From NCBI GenBank assembly GCA_963576725.1, contig OY755237.1:63837423-63901422 (forward strand): DNA of 64,000 nucleotides, in the 5' to 3' direction. A program made the translations under genes and the position numbers. The notes under the pieces were generated by a model, which worked only from the letters and a program-made list of their open reading frames with translations, was not told the origin of the DNA and made no database searches. This document shows positions 20,540-30,410 of this stretch, piece after piece. Positions within the stretch are counted from its first letter, which is position 1, and each line of letters starts with the position of its first letter. Origin of the DNA: Azorinus chamasolen (lineage: Eukaryota; Mollusca; Bivalvia; Cardiida; Solecurtidae).

Positions 20540-20748
20540 TTAACCCTTAGCCTGTTGAATGATTGAAATTGGATCCTCTCTTTCTGAATATTAATAGAAA
20601 CATTGATTCAAAAGTTTAAATGAAGAAAATGATTTTTATGACAAACAGTGCAGACCCTGATCAAAGGGCTCCCTCAGGAGCCCTTTGATCAGGGTCTACA
20701 CTGTTTGCAAAGGTCTTATATTGTCGGTTCCTACAATTCAAGGGTTAA
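20540..20748. mobile_element. PB-7 MITE, complete
   Basis: TTAACCCTTAGCCTGTTG ... CAAGGGTTAA with hairpin CAGTGCAGACCCTGATCAAA and tip GGGCTCCCTCAGGAGCCC. It ends about 320 bp before the coding exon. Confidence 0.75.
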
Positions 20749-21072
20749 CAGTCATTATGTTTTTCCTTGGTAATATTTACATAGGAATTGCTCTGGCTTA
20801 CAGGAATGTTTTACAATGAATATTGGTAAAAAAACGTTTGGTTGTCTTTGATGTTAGAATTATGATGTGATGAAAACTTCCTGGAAATTTTGCTTACATT
20901 CATGTCGGATGGTATTGTGTGTGGTATTGACCTGAAATGGCAAGAAATATAGATTTTTAAAGAAATAAACCCTGGCATTGATAGATCTCTGGGAAATGTG
21001 AGTATTTTCTTCTTGGCAAGATTGATATCTTGAATCAAAGAACTGTTAAGTGTCTTCGGGTCTATAAGCAAA

Positions 21073-22879
21073 ATGGAAAGGATAAATCAAGAAGATATGA
21101 AAAACAAGGAAGAGAGAAAAGGTGACAGAACAATGGGTGACAAGAGCCCCACAGATATCAATCAAGAAAAGGGGTCAAATGGAGATAAAGGAAATCAATA
21201 CATTGGTATGAAAACTGGGGATGAAAAAAGAGAAAATACAAAAAGAAAGAAACATCCTGAATATGATACAAAAACAAGTGTACAGGAGAAAAGTGAGATA
21301 TTAAACATTGGGAATACCGATAAAGGGCAACAATGTTCAACATCTGCACCTGCAGCTGGTTCGCCATATGAGAAAATGGAAGAAGGTATTACTGGTTTCG
21401 ACCAAAATATCGAAAAGGCTACAATAACAGTTCAGGAAGTTTTTCCAGAGAAAATTGATACAAAGGTCTGTTTCGCTGTAGTTTCCCAAAGTTTGGACTC
21501 TTCATATTCTGTTCAAATTGCAGGGAGAGAAAGAGGTAAGGAAATTATTGTAGAAAGAGCTGACATACTTAAACAAGAACCTCTTCAAAAAAGACTTCTT
21601 TCTGTTGAAGAAGTAGATAGTTCTAATTTCAGTGATCATGTGATAGAACAACTTGAAGATGTATACACCGAGTCCTGTACTCCTATGGAAGTCATCGAAG
21701 ATATATACACAGAGTCTTGTGCTCCTATTGAAGTAATCGAAGATGTACACACAGAGTCTTGTGCTCCTATTGAAGTCATCGAAGATGTACACACAGAGTC
21801 TTGTGCTCCTATTGAAGTGATTGAAGATGTACACACAGAGTCTTGTGCTCCTTTGGAAGTCATTGAAGATGTACACACAGAGTATTGTGCTCCTATTGAA
21901 GTCATTGAAGATGTATACAGAGAGTCTTGTGCTCCTATTGAAGTCATTGAAAATGTACACACTGAGTCTTGTGCTCCTATTGAAGTCATTGAAGATGTAC
22001 ACACGCAGTCTTGTACTCCTATTGAAGTCATTGAAGATGTACACACAGAGTCTTGTACTCGTATGGAAGTCAGTGCTGCAGTCACACAAGAACCAATAAA
22101 TCCTATCACAGATTCTGGCATTCATGTTCAGGGTTTGGTTGAAATTGATAAATCTGAGTTAGTTTCAATAGAACAATGTGAACCCATTCCAGAAACATGT
22201 CTTGGTACAAAACAAGAAACTGTACATTCAGCTGCTGAGGAATTTGATGTAGGTGTTCAGATAGAGCAGGATGTGCATGTAGATGTTGCAGAAGAAACAT
22301 ATCAAGTGGAAGAGATGGCCATTCCATCTGTTGCAGACCTAGAACAATACATAGAAGATATTACAAGCCTCAAATCAGACAGTTCATATACTGATCTTGT
22401 TATCATTGAGTCAATCTCTCCAACAGAAACAGATCTTGTAGATGCTCCAACTGTCACAGAACCATTGCAACTAAGTATAGAATGTGATGAAAGTAATGAA
22501 GAAACAAAACCAACAGATGATCAAGCAGATGACAAAGAAAGTGATGCAAAACAGGAAGTAAATCAGAAACAGAAAGCTGATACTGACACAGGAGAGGTAT
22601 CGAAAAAGGTATATGATTTAGGAATTACTTTGACAACCAAGAAAGTTTCATCTTCGGATATTTTGTCACCATCAGACAGTGAAGGATCAATCATTATAAA
22701 TACTGGACTGTCTGATGACGAGGAATTTCACAGAATATTAGCAGCAGGCAGTACTTCACCCGAGGACCTTAGATCTGGAACAGCCGAGGATTTAGGCCTG
22801 GTCTCTGGCTCAGATATCGAAGAGGGAGAGGAAATGTTTTTCTTGTACTCTGATGATGAGATAGTCTTTGATCCTGAAG
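21073..22879 (+). CDS. Large coding exon of an acidic repeat protein, function unknown
   Basis: The frame opens at an ATG with A at -3 and G at +4, the first in frame after a stop at 21031, and stays open for 602 codons plus one base. I end the exon at 22879 because GAAG|GTGAGC is a near-consensus 5' splice site. Beyond it the frame becomes hydrophobic and runs into a MITE at 22967, stopping at 23004. Residues 1-75 are rich in Lys, Glu, Asp and Asn. Residues 195-334 are ten 14-residue repeats, each with one Cys. Residues 335-602 are acidic, with SDDEEF at 547-552 and YSDDE at 592-596, which resemble casein kinase 2 sites. No signal peptide, membrane helix or catalytic motif was seen. I do not recognise the family; a disordered scaffold-type N-terminus is inference. 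Phase 1 exit implies downstream exons beyond the window. Confidence 0.75.
21655..22074 (+). repeat. 10 x 42 bp coding repeat (14 residues)
   Basis: The units have consensus EDVHTESCAPIEVI and lie exactly 42 bp apart, from 21655 to 22033. Substitutions are mild (D/N, V/I, H/Y, A/T, I/L/M). The first and last units are the most divergent, as expected for array edges. The antisense and shifted frames are also open here by periodicity and are not genes. Confidence 0.95.
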
Positions 22880-22966
22880 GTGAGCTTCATTTATGTATAA
22901 TGCATGCGAAAAACAGTAGTTTCATGTTGATACTTTTGAATTTGGTCCCCATGGCAGTGATGGTAT

Positions 22967-23105
22967 TTAACCCTTTACTCCATGAATATTCATGTAAGAA
23001 ATAATGACATCATGAATATTAATAAGTTTATTTTTTATAATGGCAGATACTGTAGACTTATATCTATATTATTTCATTCATGCAAACAGAGCAGACCCTG
23101 GTCAC
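22967..23105 (+). mobile_element. PB-1 'a' half only
   Basis: TTAACCCTTTACTCCATG through to CAAACAGAGCAGACCCTGG, where it breaks at the hairpin and the minisatellite begins. It lies 88 bp inside the inferred intron. Confidence 0.8.
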
Positions 23106-23790
23106 ACTTATCATTTGATGTCATCCACTTGTCTCATAATGTAACCACAATATCATTTGATGTCATTTAAATATCTCACAATGTAACCACAATATCATTT
23201 GATGTCATTTAATTATCTCATAATGACATCACAGTATCATTTGATATCATCTAGTTACCACTGTATCATTTGATGTCATCCAATTATCTCATAATGTTAC
23301 CTCATTATCATTTGATGTCATCCAGTTATCACAGTGTCATTTGATGGCATCCAATTATCTTATAATGTAATTACAGTACCACAGTCGTGATGTCATCCAA
23401 TTATCTTATAATGTAATTACAGTACCACAGTCATGATGTCATCCAATTATCTTATAATGTAACCACAGTGCCACAGTCATAATGTCATCCAATTATCTTA
23501 TAATGTAACCACAGTGCCACAGTCACAATGTCATCCAATTATCTTATAATGTAACCACAGTGCCACAGTCATAATGTCATCCAATTATCTTATAATGTAA
23601 CCACAGTCATAATGTCATCCAATTATCTTATAATGTAACCACAGTGCCACAGTCATAATGTCATCCAATTATCTTATAATGTAATCACAGTACAATATAA
23701 TGCAACCACATCATCTTATAATGAAATCACTGTACAATGACTTGTGATCAAATTATCTCAGAATGTGATCACAATATATCATGGTGTAAT
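23106..23790. repeat. 46 bp minisatellite
   Basis: Regular units beginning AATGTCATCCAATTATCTTA recur every 46 bp (for example 23481, 23527). They are preceded by degenerate ATCATTTGATGTCATCCA units and followed by decayed ones. It starts where the PB-1 half stops. Confidence 0.9.
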
Positions 23791-24002
23791 AAACTCTAAT
23801 AAATAATTACATGGAAGTTCGAAGGTATTTTTACGTAACTGTTTCATCTTCTGAGTGGGAGGCCATAAATATTTAGCATAAGGAGATTTTATTGACTTGG
23901 GTCAATGTTTTCCTACAGTTATTAGATTGGAAGGGCAATAGAACTCTTTTCAATTAGCACAAATTCTTCATAACTAAAGCAATCAGTTTTGCGCAGAGTA
24001 AA

Positions 24003-24388
24003 ATAATGTCTCATTTGGATCCAAACTGTTTGATACTCTTATGTTTTTGAAATGAAATGACAGGAGCCATCTGATCTGGGTCCGCTCTGTTTGCAAAGGC
24101 ATAGAAGGGTGTATTTATGGAGTAAAAGGTAAACACATTATGCCAGTAGTAGCTTGCAAGTAGATAAATTGTTTGGATCAGATGCGAAGTAATTTTGTCG
24201 TCTGCTGAATTGTTGTCTGCAACATTTTCAAAAAAAAATAAAATCTGATTTTTGTGCAGAAGTTGACCCTCAATGAAAAACAGTTTGCATCTCAGATCAG
24301 GCCCTACGTTTTGTGGGGCCTGATTGGGATCCAAACTGTTTGCATAGGTCATAAATCGTTTGAGAATAAATTAGCATAAAAAGAGTTA
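24003..24388. mobile_element. PB fragments: PB-1 short half and PB-6b
   Basis: 24060-24132 is a 'b' half ending GGAGTAAAAGG. 24190-24388 is a PB-6-like element with CTCAGATCAGGCCC...GGGGCCTGATTGGG and an end AAAAAGAGTTAA. It is related to 53766-53953. Confidence 0.55.
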
Positions 24389-24763
24389 AACAGGTTACAA
24401 GATGTTACAAGACAAGGAACAAGGTTACCGGTAGCGGACCCTGCACCATTCTATACCTGGAACTATTTCAAGAATGTTTACACCTAAAGATTATTTTTTT
24501 CACTAACCAGGAGTGATGCCAAGATGGAATTGTTTGTTTTTTTGTTGTTGTTTTTTTCACTTTTTGCTGGGGTGGCCAGTATTCTAAAACAGTGCTTTGC
24601 ATTGCTCCAGTTTATTGTATTTCACCATTTTAGTGCTAACTATTTCAAACTTTTACTCTAAAGATATATCTTTTTTCACGCCTTTGCAAACAGAGTAGAT
24701 TAAGATCAGATGTATACTGTAAGAGCTGTCTGAACAGGGTTTGCACTATTTGCTTATGGAATA

Positions 24764-25174
24764 CAGTAAAACCTCTCTATAACAGCCACTAAATTACATT
24801 AAGTATTTTGTGTTAAATGCAGGTGGCTGCTTAACTCTTTCCCTCATATAAACGTGTTTTCACGCATTTGCAAAGAGAGTAGACCAGATCAGACGGCTCC
24901 TAGAGGAGCCGTCTGATCAGGGTCTGCTCTGTTTGCTCATAGAATTTGATAGATCTGTTTCTTTGCTTTCTGAAATGTCTGCAATGTTCCACCTTCCATA
25001 TTTCTTTGTAACTATTTTGTTAATGAATATTCAGTAGGTATTGGAAGTTAGCCTAAATACAGAACAGGGAAAGGGTTAAAGCAAGGTGAAGTTTCACCTT
25101 GCTTTAAGCAGCCACCTGCCCTAAATAACAACTAATTAACACACTTTAGTTGCCTTTATAAAGAGGTTTAACTG
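24764..25174. mobile_element. TG MITE nested in PB-1 at TA
   Basis: CAGTAAAACCTCTCTATAAC ... GAGGTTTAACTG with TA on both sides. Its core is split at TTAA by the PB-2 element below. The core hairpin tip is lost (GGTGAAGTTTCACC). Confidence 0.85.
24831..25079 (-). mobile_element. PB-2 MITE nested in TG at TTAA
   Basis: TTAA at 24831-24834 and 25076-25079 bracket CTCTTTCCCTCATATAAACG ... AACAGGGAAAGGG. The uninterrupted TG copy at 18486 reads GCTGCTTAAAGCAAGG at this point, so TTAA was duplicated on insertion. Confidence 0.9.
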
Positions 25175-25299
25175 TAATTTTAAACTGATCTGGTGTTTCT
25201 GCTATTGCCAAAATTTCCTGTGTTCTTGTGCCATTATACAATTTAATCTAATTAATATTCATGATATCATTATTTTTTACATTAATATTAATTTTTTGA

Positions 25300-25437
25300 A
25301 GAATATTCATTTAAGACATAATGACACCGTGAATAATAATTAGCTGATTTTTTACAATGACAAACAAAGAAGCCATCTGATCTGGGTCTACTCTGTTTGC
25401 AAAGACTTTCAAAGGCGTACCTATGGAATAAAGGGTT
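25300..25437 (+). mobile_element. Degenerate PB-1 MITE
   Basis: AATATTCATTTAAGACATAA start, one hairpin arm (CCATCTGATCTGGGTCTACT) and a GGAATAAAGGGTTA end. Confidence 0.6.
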
Positions 25438-25654
25438 ACTTACCCTTTCCTCCATAAATACGCCCTTCTACGTCATTCATTGAAACTATTGTGATCAATA
25501 GAGCATTTGCTCTATGGAGCAAATGCTCTATTGATCACAATGGTTTTAAAGCTACACAATTCTAAAATTTACCTTTTCTCTAGTAAACACTCCTTTTCGG
25601 TAGGTTTATTCAAAGAGGTTGGATCCAAAAATAGTCTATGGAATAAAGGGTTAA
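25438..25654 (-). mobile_element. PB-3 MITE
   Basis: ACCCTTTCCTCCATAAATAC start, a hairpin with TGATCAATAGAGCATTTGC arms, and a TTAA end. Confidence 0.8.
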
Positions 25655-25687
25655 TATACCCTTTACAGGATGTGTGAAAATGTTTTT

Positions 25688-25886
25688 TTACTCCATGAAT
25701 GTTTTTGTAAGAAATAATGACATTATAAATATTAACTTTTGACCATGGCAGAAACTGAAAAATCAGATCTTCATAATGCTATTAACAAACAGAGCAGACC
25801 CTGATCAGACAACTCCTATATGAGCCTTCTGATCGAGGTCGACTCAGTTTGCAAAGGTGTAGAAAGGCGTATTTATGGAGTAAACT
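25688..25886 (+). mobile_element. PB-1 MITE, ends eroded
   Basis: TACTCCATGAATGTTTTTG start, a hairpin with tip ACTCCTATATGAGC, and a 'b' half to ATTTATGGAGTAAA. Confidence 0.7.
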
Positions 25887-25905
25887 GTATCTGAAGTTGT
25901 TTTTT

Positions 25906-26118
25906 TTAACCCTTACAGTGCGGGACACAAGTCACTAATGTCCTTTGCAAACAGTGTAGACCCAGATGAGAGGGCTCCTAGAGGAGCCCTCTCATCAGGG
26001 TCTGCACTGTTTGTCATGTTACATTTTCTTTAGGAAAAATCCCTATATATTCACCATAAGATTGACCGGTTTGAATTTTGGAATAGTCTATTTAAAAATT
26101 CAGCGTTGTAAGGGTTAA
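25906..26118 (+). mobile_element. PB-4 MITE, complete reference copy
   Basis: TTAACCCTTACAGTGCGGG ... GCGTTGTAAGGGTTAA with hairpin ACAGTGTAGACCCAGATGAG and tip GGGCTCCTAGAGGAGCCC. Confidence 0.9.
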
Positions 26119-26530
26119 TCTGGATCTGCATACATGTACTGTATAGTATACAGTGTAAAAAGGAAAACATATTTCCCAACCTTGTTACAGACACTTTGCC
26201 TTATATGATTAGGTTTTCGATAAATTGATTAAAATTATTCCGAGTGAAATGAATTGATCTACATGCCAGTGCTGTTCCTATGGAAATATTATGTTGCTTT
26301 TATGAAGGCAATGTGTTACTGCATGGAAGGCACACATAAAACTCATTGTTGGCTGTTAGTAATGAAAATGAAATGAACAAAATTAACACGTGTAGAAGAA
26401 CCACATTAGACATAAGAGTCTTCAAACCATTATGGCTGCTTAGCGCAGATGTTAATGATTAAAAAACCTCCTGTTTTAACTTGTTTTGATTGGTCACTTG
26501 ACCTTTCTACTTGATTATCCTGCCACTGTA
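26119..26530. other. No recognised feature
   Basis: Unique AT-rich sequence. No supported gene. Confidence 0.45.
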
Positions 26531-26616
26531 TGCCATTGCTGCCTTTGCATGGTAGATCCAGATCAGTCTGACGGAGTTCCTGTAGGAGTTGCCTGGCCTA
26601 GTCTGCTCTGTCTGCT

Positions 26617-26860
26617 TATCCCTTTCCCTGTTCTATATTTATTCTAAATTTCAATACCAACTACTGAGTATTCATGGACAAAATAGTAATAATAAAATAT
26701 GGAAGATGGAACATTGTTGCCATTTTAGAAAGTAAAGAACAAATCTATCTAACAGTCAGCAGGCCCTGATCAGACAGCTCCTATAAGAGCCATCTGATCT
26801 GGGTCTACTCTGTTTGCAAATGTTTGAAAACATGTTTATTTAAAGGAAAGAGTTTTATGC
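26617..26860 (+). mobile_element. PB-2 MITE
   Basis: CCCTTTCCCTGTTCTATA ... TTTAAAGGAAAGAG with hairpin tip AGCTCCTATAAGAGCC. A decayed PB hairpin precedes it at 26545-26612. Confidence 0.75.
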
Positions 26861-26976
26861 AACCAATCTGATTTGGTTCTGCCTCTGCAATAAACTTCCT
26901 AACAAAATAATGAATATTCATACAGGGTGGAGTCTTACATGAATATTCATTAGCTGAAGGATTAACACCAAATCCT

Positions 26977-27148
26977 TAACCATTTACTCCATAAACACGC
27001 CTTTCTATGCCATTGCCCCCTCATCAGGGTCTGCACTGTTTGTCATGTTACAATTTTCTTTAGAAAAATCCTTAAATATTCACCATTAAGCTTGGCCTGT
27101 TTGACTTGTGGAATAGTCCATTGGATAATTCAGCGTTGTAAGGGTTAA
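26977..27148. mobile_element. Chimera of PB-1 short half and PB-4 right half
   Basis: TTAACCATTTACTCCATA with CGCCTTTCTATGCC is joined at the hairpin to CCCTCATCAGGGTCTGCACT and a PB-4 end TGTAAGGGTTAA. TTAA is present at both ends, so the chimera looks like a unit rather than debris. Confidence 0.75.
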
Positions 27149-27486
27149 CCATTTACTTCATGGGTATTTATGTCGGAAATAATGTATGTATGAATATAAA
27201 TCAGATTAATAGTTATAATGGCAGATTAAAAAAAAGGTTTGGTCCTGGGATAAATCTTATATACAATTATAAAGCAAATAAAGCAGACCCTCATTTGATG
27301 GCACCTAGTCAGCAGCCATCTGATCTGCTAAGACTGTTTGCTTATGAAATTAAGTAGATCTGACTCTATATAGTTTCTACTAATACTAAAACATCCTGTG
27401 TACATGATGCTATAATAAAAAATCGGCTAATGAATATCCGTAATGTCATTATTTCATACATAAATATTGAACAGGGAAAGGGTTAA
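27145..27486. mobile_element. PB 'a+a' element: two long halves facing each other
   Basis: It shares TTAA with the previous element. A PB-1 long half (27145-27290) leads to a degenerate hairpin, then a second, inverted long half (TATTTCATACATAAATATTG) ending ACAGGGAAAGGGTTAA. Confidence 0.7.
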
Positions 27487-27936
27487 AAAGGTAAATATTA
27501 TTGAGTTACAGCAGTTTTGTGCCAAGTCTTGAGTTTATCACATGGTCTGTAAGATATCCGGACACCTGTGAAAATTCTGCCGTGGGCGAAAATTCCAACA
27601 ACAAAATTGAAACTCATCTATTTCTGCCTACATAGCATTTACAATTAGTTTGGATGTATATCTCTTTTTGCACCAAGAAATTTCATTTGCAGACAATGTT
27701 GCCTGCTTTAAGTTTTTCAGAGTGGACGTTCCTTCACTTTCTTACAAAAAAACGTATATGGTGTGTCAACCAATTTAGATCCAATAGGAGCTGTCTGATC
27801 TGGGTCTACTCTGTTTGCACAGGCCTGTTAAGGCGTTTTTATGAAGGAAAGGGTTTATAACTTATATTAAACTTACAGTCAAATTTGGAACCAATGTCAA
27901 CGTATATTGAATTGACATTATAGTTGCAAATACACA
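27487..27936. other. Unique sequence with a PB short-half fragment
   Basis: 27776-27857 is one hairpin arm plus a short half ending GAAGGAAAGGG. The rest is unrecognised. Confidence 0.45.
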
Positions 27937-28205
27937 CATTTTGCTTTTCAATGCTGAATATTCAACATGGACTGGCCTGTCAGCAATACCTATCCAGTCT
28001 ATTCAGTGTGAGAGGGTTGAATCTGCTTGAGGAATACTTTCACTGACAAACAGTGAAGACCCAGATCAGAAGGCTGCTATCCAGTCTATTCAGTGTGAGA
28101 GGAGTGAATCTGCTTGAGGAATACTTTCCCTGACAAACAGTGCAGACCAAGATCTGGATCTACACTGTTTGTTATACACTTGGTTCCCATATTCAGAGGG
28201 TAAGG
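27937..28205. repeat. PB-7 elements with a direct duplication
   Basis: CTATCCAGTCTATTCAGTGT followed by GAATCTGCTTGAGGAATACT occurs twice, about 94 bp apart, each copy followed by an ACAAACAGTG hairpin arm. Confidence 0.65.
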
Positions 28206-28303
28206 GTTTGAAAACAGTGGAGAACCAGATCATCCATGAAGCTTTGTGAATAAGGACACCTATCCATACTATCAAGACTTGTGTAAAGTCCTATAATGCA
28301 ATA

Positions 28304-28496
28304 CATTAGAACCTGTCTTAAGCAGTCATCATAAGATTTATGGGTGTGTAAGGCAGGTGGAAGCTTAATGCAGGTCAAAAGTAATGCAAAAAGCTCCTAA
28401 AGGAGCTTTTTGTATTACTTTTGTCCTGCATTAAGCACCTGCTTTTTAAGACTGCTATGCTCAATAAATGAATGTCCACTTAGGACAGGTTCTACT
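28304..28496. mobile_element. TG MITE
   Basis: CATTAGAACCTGTCTTAAGC ... GGACAGGTTCTACTG with TA flanks. The core hairpin is GCTTAATGCAGGTCAAAAGT with tip AGCTCCTAAAGGAGCT. Confidence 0.8.
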
Positions 28497-28864
28497 GTAG
28501 TCGATATTGGATGAATATAAGTCTTTATCTATACAAATTATATTAGATGAATATAAATCTTTATCTATACAAATGTATTTCTTCGAAAATAACACAATGC
28601 AATACATTTTATTAACAATGGTTTACAGTGCTGATCTCTTTTTCAGAGAAATAACAATCCAAATCACGATCCTCAAATCTTGTCAGAACTCATATTGAAT
28701 TCTGAGGAAAAAAAGATTAGGTCTACATGCATTAATAAATGTTGCCATTCTGCAAATTCAGATGGATTTTATCTGTTTATCAATTTTGATTTTGGCAGTT
28801 CTGCAGCAACGCACTCTGCAGTGACTGGCATTGCGTGTCTATACTACCCTACTTACTCTCAGTA

Positions 28865-29057
28865 CAGTAAACCCCCTCTAAACCAAACATTTAATGTAGT
28901 ATAAATATTTGTTCTTGGAGACAGATGGCAGCTTAATGCAGGGTGAATGTCATGCAGAAAGCTTTCTGCATGACTTTCACCCTGCATTAAACAGCCACCT
29001 GCCTATAAGTTTCTAAATTCTTCTCTACTAGAATTCCTGTTTGGAGAGGTGTTACTG
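28865..29057. mobile_element. TG MITE with shortened core tip
   Basis: CAGTAAACCCCCTCTAAACC ... GGAGAGGTGTTACTG with TA flanks. The core tip is reduced to GCAGAAAGCTTTCTGC. It is followed by a 45 bp direct duplication (ATTCTGACAAATCTCCTC) at 29059-29140. Confidence 0.8.
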
Positions 29058-29344
29058 TATTCTGACAAATCTCCTCTCTCTCCACCTTAAACACGTGACT
29101 GTATTCTGACAAATCTCCTCTCTCTCCACCTTAAACCCGAATAAGTCACTTTAGCACCATTCTGATAACTGAGATGATATTAGATTGACACAAGCATATG
29201 ATCAGACTGTTGCTTCAGAAGCAATTTGATCTGATCTGCACTATTTGCCTAAGTTTATCTGTCCAAATTCTTGAGGTATTTAGGGTATATAATGATTTTG
29301 TTTTAGGGCCTCAATATTGCAACCATACACAGAGGTCCGGATAA

Positions 29345-29470
29345 TGAATGAATGAATGAAAGACTTTATTTAACGAGGGTAGCTCAATTAGTCATAATGA
29401 CTAATCTACCTTGAGGCCCTCAAAACAAGCATTTCATACAAAATACAAAACAGTAAAACACAGATCTATA
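29345..29470 (-). mobile_element. Retroposon 3' tail
   Basis: On the minus strand: CTACCCTCGTTAAATAAAGT with a polyadenylation-type AATAAA, then a (TTCA)n tail (plus-strand TGAA repeats at 29345-29360). No coding part is present. It belongs to a different family from 17996. Confidence 0.5.
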
Positions 29471-29759
29471 TACACAAGAAATCAATGTTCAGAAATTCAG
29501 TATGGTGCATCTGGATAATTAATAAATGTTGTCTGCTTCAATTTGTAGATTTATTCTTTATGGACACGTATTTGGATCCTGATAAAACTCTGAGTAACAT
29601 GGCGTCTAATCTGGATCCAATCTGTTATGATAGATTTGATTTGCCACTAGCATCCAAATAGTTAATATAAAGCTATTATATATAAAGTGTTGCACATAAA
29701 ATCAAAGTACTGATAGTACTGAAGGGATCTGTGTTTTTGGAAAGAAAACGTGTGTTATT

Positions 29760-29951
29760 CAGTAGAACCTCTCTAAACCGGACGAATATAAACATTATGA
29801 CTGGGCATTAAAGACTGCTGTATGCTGACCAACTATACAAAAAGCTCCGGCAGAAGTTTCCGTATCGCTGTCAGCCTGCATCAAGCAGCCACCTGTTTTG
29901 AATCCTCGAAAATAATGTTTATTTTCTGTTCGGTCTAGAGAGATTCTACTG
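29760..29951. mobile_element. TG MITE, diverged
   Basis: CAGTAGAACCTCTCTAAACC ... AGAGAGATTCTACTG. The core is decayed and the left TA is mutated to TT. Confidence 0.7.
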
Positions 29952-30410
29952 TATTTGGGTGTTTGTTTGCGAGTTATTTTTTATGTTCCCAGATGCTGAA
30001 ATCTTATCTGGTGGTAGCTGGCATTTTGCATGTTTTATGTAAATATTTCAAACCCAATTTCCAAATTTGAAGTATAATTTAGTAAAGGTATAAGTTGAAC
30101 AGTGTCAAGAAATCTTGATCTTCTGAAAACATTATATATAAATATATTTATATAAATGTATACAAAAATAAGTTTAAAATTAATTAAATATTGGAACCTC
30201 GCAAACAATTCATGTAGATAATCAAGAATGGTTGTATAGTTTTACAATCTATAATGGCAATCACCTGAAATTGTTAACAGATTTTGAAATGGGAGAAAAA
30301 AAGAGTAAATGTATTTATGATGAAAATTTTATTGTAGACAATGTCAAGAAAAAGTATAAAACAGCAAATAAACATATGTTGCAAGTAAAGCATCTGTTTG
30401 AAAGTAATTA
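29952..30410. other. No recognised feature
   Basis: AT-rich unique sequence with TATA-type runs. No supported gene. Confidence 0.4.

Larger units (their letters stand above)
24645..25300 (-). mobile_element. PB-1 MITE, outermost of a three-level nest
   Basis: The 'b' half and hairpin end at GGAATA (24763). The 'a' half resumes TAATTTTAAACTGATCTGG at 25175 and continues to the ATTAATATTCATGATATC region. Confidence 0.75.

Noticed and set aside
21502..22125. Long antisense and shifted open frames across the 42 bp coding repeats
   Set aside because: They are shadows of the true plus-strand frame, open only because the unit is a multiple of three; they collapse outside the array.
22880..23004. 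Extension of the large frame to its stop at 23004
   Set aside because: It crosses a consensus 5' splice site, changes to a hydrophobic composition and its last residues come from a PB-1 MITE.
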